The notes under the pieces were generated by a model. That model saw only the letters and a program-made list of their open reading frames with translations, was not told the DNA's origin and did no database searches. Source: Planctomycetota bacterium (GTDB lineage: Bacteria; Planctomycetota; Phycisphaerae; UBA1845; CAIVHJ01). Taken from it: 7,833 nt of DNA. The translations under genes were made by a program, and so were the position numbers. Location: the NCBI GenBank assembly GCA_022565195.1, contig JADFJZ010000050.1, positions 1 to 7,833 of the forward strand. The letters are read 5' to 3'. Of the stretch, positions 5,933 to 7,833 are shown one piece after another. Within the stretch, counting starts at the first letter, position 1. Each line of letters starts with the position of its first letter.

Positions 5933-6742
5933 ATGCGCTGGCATACTCATGTTTGTACAATTGTGTTTGCTGGTCTGGCCTTCGTGATGGCAAACCCAAC
6001 CTATGCGGAGGGGCAAGCGAACGAGTGGGCCGTAGTCGAAGCGTATACCTTGGCCAATGTCTCTGCGGAGGATGGCGCACGACTGATCCGCGAGATGATC
6101 CCTGCGGAGGCGGACTTCGATGTCGTTCCCGACGCCCGGTCGAACTCATTGATCGTCGCGGGGCCGCCGCGGATCCAACAGCGGGTTGCACAAGCTGTCG
6201 CCGACCTGGACCTTCGTCGCCTGAAGCCGGCTGTGCTTGAGGGCTTCGACGACGCCGAGCCGTTGCCGGCCGGGCCTACGCTGCAAGCGCGCGTTGTCAA
6301 GCTTAGCCACATTGACTGCGAGGAAGTGGCTCGGCAGGTTCGCTCGTTGTTTGAAGCCGAAGACGGCCACCACAAAGCCACGTGGTTCGGCCCGGGCAAT
6401 GCCGTCCTGCTCCGCAGCACCGCCGCCGAACTCGATCAAATGGAAGCCATTATCGCGCAACTCGACGTTCCGCCCGCAGACGGGAAACCTGCGCAACCTC
6501 GCGTCGAAACCACGGTCATCCATGTGCAACATGCAGTCGCCAACGAACTCGCTTCGGTGCTGTGGGACCTTGTCGGCCCTCGCCGCGGCGGGCGTCGCGG
6601 CAGCAGTGCGCCGCGCGTCATCGTGGAGGAGCGTCTCAACTCCCTGGTCCTCAAAGGATCGCCGGACCAAGTCGCTGACCTGAAGATCCTGATCGAGCAA
6701 TTGGACGTTCCCGCCGGCCCGCTGCCCGTCGGTGACCTGTAG
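5933..6742 (+). CDS. Exported protein of three secretin-N-like repeats, no secretin pore domain
   Basis: The 269-residue product begins with a hydrophobic stretch at about 7-20 and a likely signal peptidase site after TYA (residue 25). Three repeats follow the secretin N-domain pattern (helix, 'D.RSNSL.V.G', helix ending in 'LD'): about 34-94 (with DARSNSLIVAG), 117-180 (with GPGNAVLLRS and IIAQLDVP) and 191-261 (with EERLNSLVLKGSP and LIEQLDVP). Known secretins (GspD, PilQ) use such domains in the periplasm before an outer-membrane barrel, but the barrel is absent here and the protein ends right after the third repeat. It is probably a periplasmic protein acting through protein contacts. AAGGAG sits 7 bases before the ATG. 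The next gene is an ECF-type sigma factor 220 bases away, which may or may not be co-regulated. Confidence 0.75.
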   Translation: MRWHTHVCTIVFAGLAFVMANPTYAEGQANEWAVVEAYTLANVSAEDGARLIREMIPAEADFDVVPDARSNSLIVAGPPRIQQRVAQAVADLDLRRLKPAVLEGFDDAEPLPAGPTLQARVVKLSHIDCEEVARQVRSLFEAEDGHHKATWFGPGNAVLLRSTAAELDQMEAIIAQLDVPPADGKPAQPRVETTVIHVQHAVANELASVLWDLVGPRRGGRRGSSAPRVIVEERLNSLVLKGSPDQVADLKILIEQLDVPAGPLPVGDL

Positions 6743-6803
6743 CCGCGGACGACTACGCCGGCCACATCATCGCCCAAGTGCCCTGCCTGCCGTCGATTGA
6801 TGA

Positions 6804-6829
6804 GTGTGCCCCGCCGCGGCGGGACACAC
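6804..6829. terminator. GC-rich hairpin after the secretin-N gene
   Basis: GTGTGCCCCGCC (6804-6815) pairs with GGCGGGACACAC (6818-6829) with one mismatch; the central 12 bases form a perfect palindrome. It is about 60 bases after the stop codon and before the likely sigma factor promoter, so a terminator or message-end role fits, but there is no T-tract and a dispersed repeat is equally possible. Confidence 0.4.
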
Positions 6830-6894
6830 GCACGAGCAACCTACTACTTTGGTGGAACCTGCCGAAACCATGCCGCATATGGCTTCATTTGCCC

Positions 6895-6900
6895 TATAAT
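6895..6900 (+). promoter_or_regulatory. Candidate -10 box for the sigma factor gene
   Basis: A perfect TATAAT stands 62 bases before the sigma factor ATG in otherwise GC-rich sequence. No good -35 hexamer is found 16-18 bases upstream. GGAAC at 6854-6858 resembles an ECF -35 element, but no matching ECF -10 follows at the expected distance. Confidence 0.3.
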
Positions 6901-6962
6901 CAGTGCTCGGTGACCGTGCGTGACAGGTTCCCTGCGTGGCGCTCGTCTTTGGGGATGTGTTG

Positions 6963-7532
6963 ATGACCCGGGCTCTTACAGAAAAGCTGGATCCTGAACT
7001 GCCCGTCGTCGAGGCGATCTCGGCTGGGGATCGAGAGGCGTTTACGGACTTCGTGTGCCGACAGGGCAAGTGGGTGCGCGGTGTTATTTACGGCGTGCTG
7101 GGTGATCCGGATCGAGTGGACGACGTCGCTCAGCACGTGTGGACGCTGGTCTGGCAGCAGGCGGCGACTCTTAGAAAGCCGGAGCGCTGGCGCAGTTGGC
7201 TTTATCGCCTGACGCGGAACGCGGCGATGGACAGCGGCCGCGACGTGACGCGGCGGCGGAAGCTGAACAAGTCGCTCCGCGAGGAGTTTCGCGAACCGAG
7301 CGTGGCGCCGCCGCCCCATCATGCCGCCATCAGCGAAGAGCAGCGACAACTATTGATCGAGGCCATTCGCGCATTGCCGGCGCTGTATCGTGAGCCGTTT
7401 TCGCTGAGACACGTGCACGGCTGGAGCTATCGAGAAATCGGCGAAGTGCTGGGTATGCCGGTCGATACAGTGGAGACGCGACTGGTGCGTGCCCGGCGGC
7501 AACTTCGGGAGGCGCTGAAAGGCAAGATTTAG
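6963..7532 (+). CDS. ECF-type RNA polymerase sigma factor (sigma-70 family)
   Basis: The 189-residue product shows both ECF domains. Region 2 spans about residues 24-97, with DRVDDVAQHVWTLVW (the 'DAEDLxQExF' helix) and ERWRSWLYRLTRNAAMDSGR (region 2.3-2.4, which melts and reads the -10). Region 4 spans about 131-185, with ALPALYREPFSLRHVHGWSY, REIGEVLGMPVDTVETRL and VRARRQLRE, the helix-turn-helix that reads the -35. A Pro-rich linker separates them. It directs RNA polymerase to a specific regulon. The start ATG at 6963 has GGGGA at 6951-6955, spaced by 7; an earlier GTG at 6936 lacks such a site. The next gene begins 60 bases later and has features of an anti-sigma factor, so the two are probably co-transcribed. 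Confidence 0.92.
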   Translation: MTRALTEKLDPELPVVEAISAGDREAFTDFVCRQGKWVRGVIYGVLGDPDRVDDVAQHVWTLVWQQAATLRKPERWRSWLYRLTRNAAMDSGRDVTRRRKLNKSLREEFREPSVAPPPHHAAISEEQRQLLIEAIRALPALYREPFSLRHVHGWSYREIGEVLGMPVDTVETRLVRARRQLREALKGKI

Positions 7533-7592
7533 ATCGCCGCGCGACACCGCACCGATGCGGATTCGCAAGGTTGACTATCGACGGGAGAAACA

Positions 7593-7833
7593 ATGACAAA
7601 ATCCGATGATCATCTCGAACGCTTGATCAGCCGCAAGCTCGACGGCGAGCTGACGCGGGATGAATCGCTGGAACTGGACAAGTGCCTGATCCGCGATCCA
7701 GCCGCCCGGCAAAGCCTTGAGGAATCGGAGCGCATCGATCGCTTGACCGAGGCGCTTCTCGATGAAGTCTGCGCCGTGCGGGATGAAGCACTGTTGCCCG
7801 CAACGAGTCGCACGGTGGCTCGCCGCCGCACGC
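7593..7833 (+). CDS. Probable anti-sigma factor or sigma-linked regulator, N-terminal part
   Basis: An open frame from ATG at 7593 runs off the right edge after 80 codons, with GGGAG at 7583-7587 spaced by 5. The first residues read MTKSDDHLERLISRKLDGEL, then TRDESLELDKCLIRDPAARQ and SLEESERIDRL. The 'L..LDGEL...E...L...L..DP..R..L' pattern is common at the start of planctomycete proteins encoded directly after ECF sigma genes. No zinc-binding HxxxCxxC motif is visible, so it is not a classical ZAS-type anti-sigma domain. The part after residue 60 becomes Arg-rich, and any membrane segment lies beyond the window. The role is inferred from position and this pattern. Confidence 0.6.
   Translation, partial: MTKSDDHLERLISRKLDGELTRDESLELDKCLIRDPAARQSLEESERIDRLTEALLDEVCAVRDEALLPATSRTVARRRT

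Noticed and set aside
6854..6858. GGAAC as an ECF -35 element for autoregulation of the sigma gene
   Set aside because: No matching ECF -10 stands 16-17 bases downstream, and a five-base match alone is expected by chance.
6936..6962. Earlier GTG start for the sigma factor
   Set aside because: ATG at 6963 has GGGGA at a good distance and gives a typical ECF N-terminus.

Overview
The window looks like part of a bacterial chromosome from the Planctomycetota or a close PVC-group relative. This is an inference from four things: high GC content; a multi-pass membrane protein ending in a CxxCG...CPECG zinc ribbon of the kind common in planctomycetes; GTG and TTG start codons; and a gene set of FAD oxidoreductase, FabZ-like and FabI-like enzymes plus an Sfp-type phosphopantetheinyl transferase that recalls planctomycete non-canonical fatty-acid or polyene loci. 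No rRNA, tRNA, CRISPR array or insertion sequence was found.

Layout. Bases 2-4242 on the plus strand hold an acyl-carrier-protein type lipid or polyketide locus. It has the C-terminal end of a CrtI-like FAD oxidoreductase (2-568), a FabZ-like hotdog dehydratase (613-1089), a 10-helix membrane protein with two C-terminal zinc ribbons (1190-2356), a FabI-like reductase starting at TTG (2625-3482) and an Sfp-type transferase (3673-4242). Pyruvate kinase follows convergently on the minus strand (4326-5750, GTG start). A divergent intergenic region leads to a plus-strand block: an exported protein made only of secretin-N-like repeats (5933-6742), an ECF-type sigma factor (6963-7532) and the start of a probable anti-sigma or regulatory protein that runs off the window (7593-7833).

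How the genes could work together. The dehydratase and the enoyl-reductase homologue supply two steps of an elongation cycle, the transferase would arm an acyl carrier protein, and the FAD enzyme would desaturate, saturate or isomerise the chain. Ketosynthase and carrier protein genes are not in the window and may lie upstream. The product cannot be read from the sequence. The sigma factor and the following gene form the usual sigma/anti-sigma pair; the secretin-N protein just upstream may or may not belong to that regulon.

The most unusual layer is repeat DNA. Three different tandem heptanucleotide families (AAGCAGT, GAGRAAA, GAATTAY) make five arrays, each sitting on the 3' end of a gene, with five stop codons inside or touching an array. 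The GAATTAY arrays face each other between two convergent genes and form a long hairpin. In addition, a perfect 20-bp palindrome lies in frame inside the dehydratase gene, and two long inverted repeats sit in intergenic gaps. These resemble the short tandemly repeated heptamers described in filamentous cyanobacteria, but their position at gene ends is striking.
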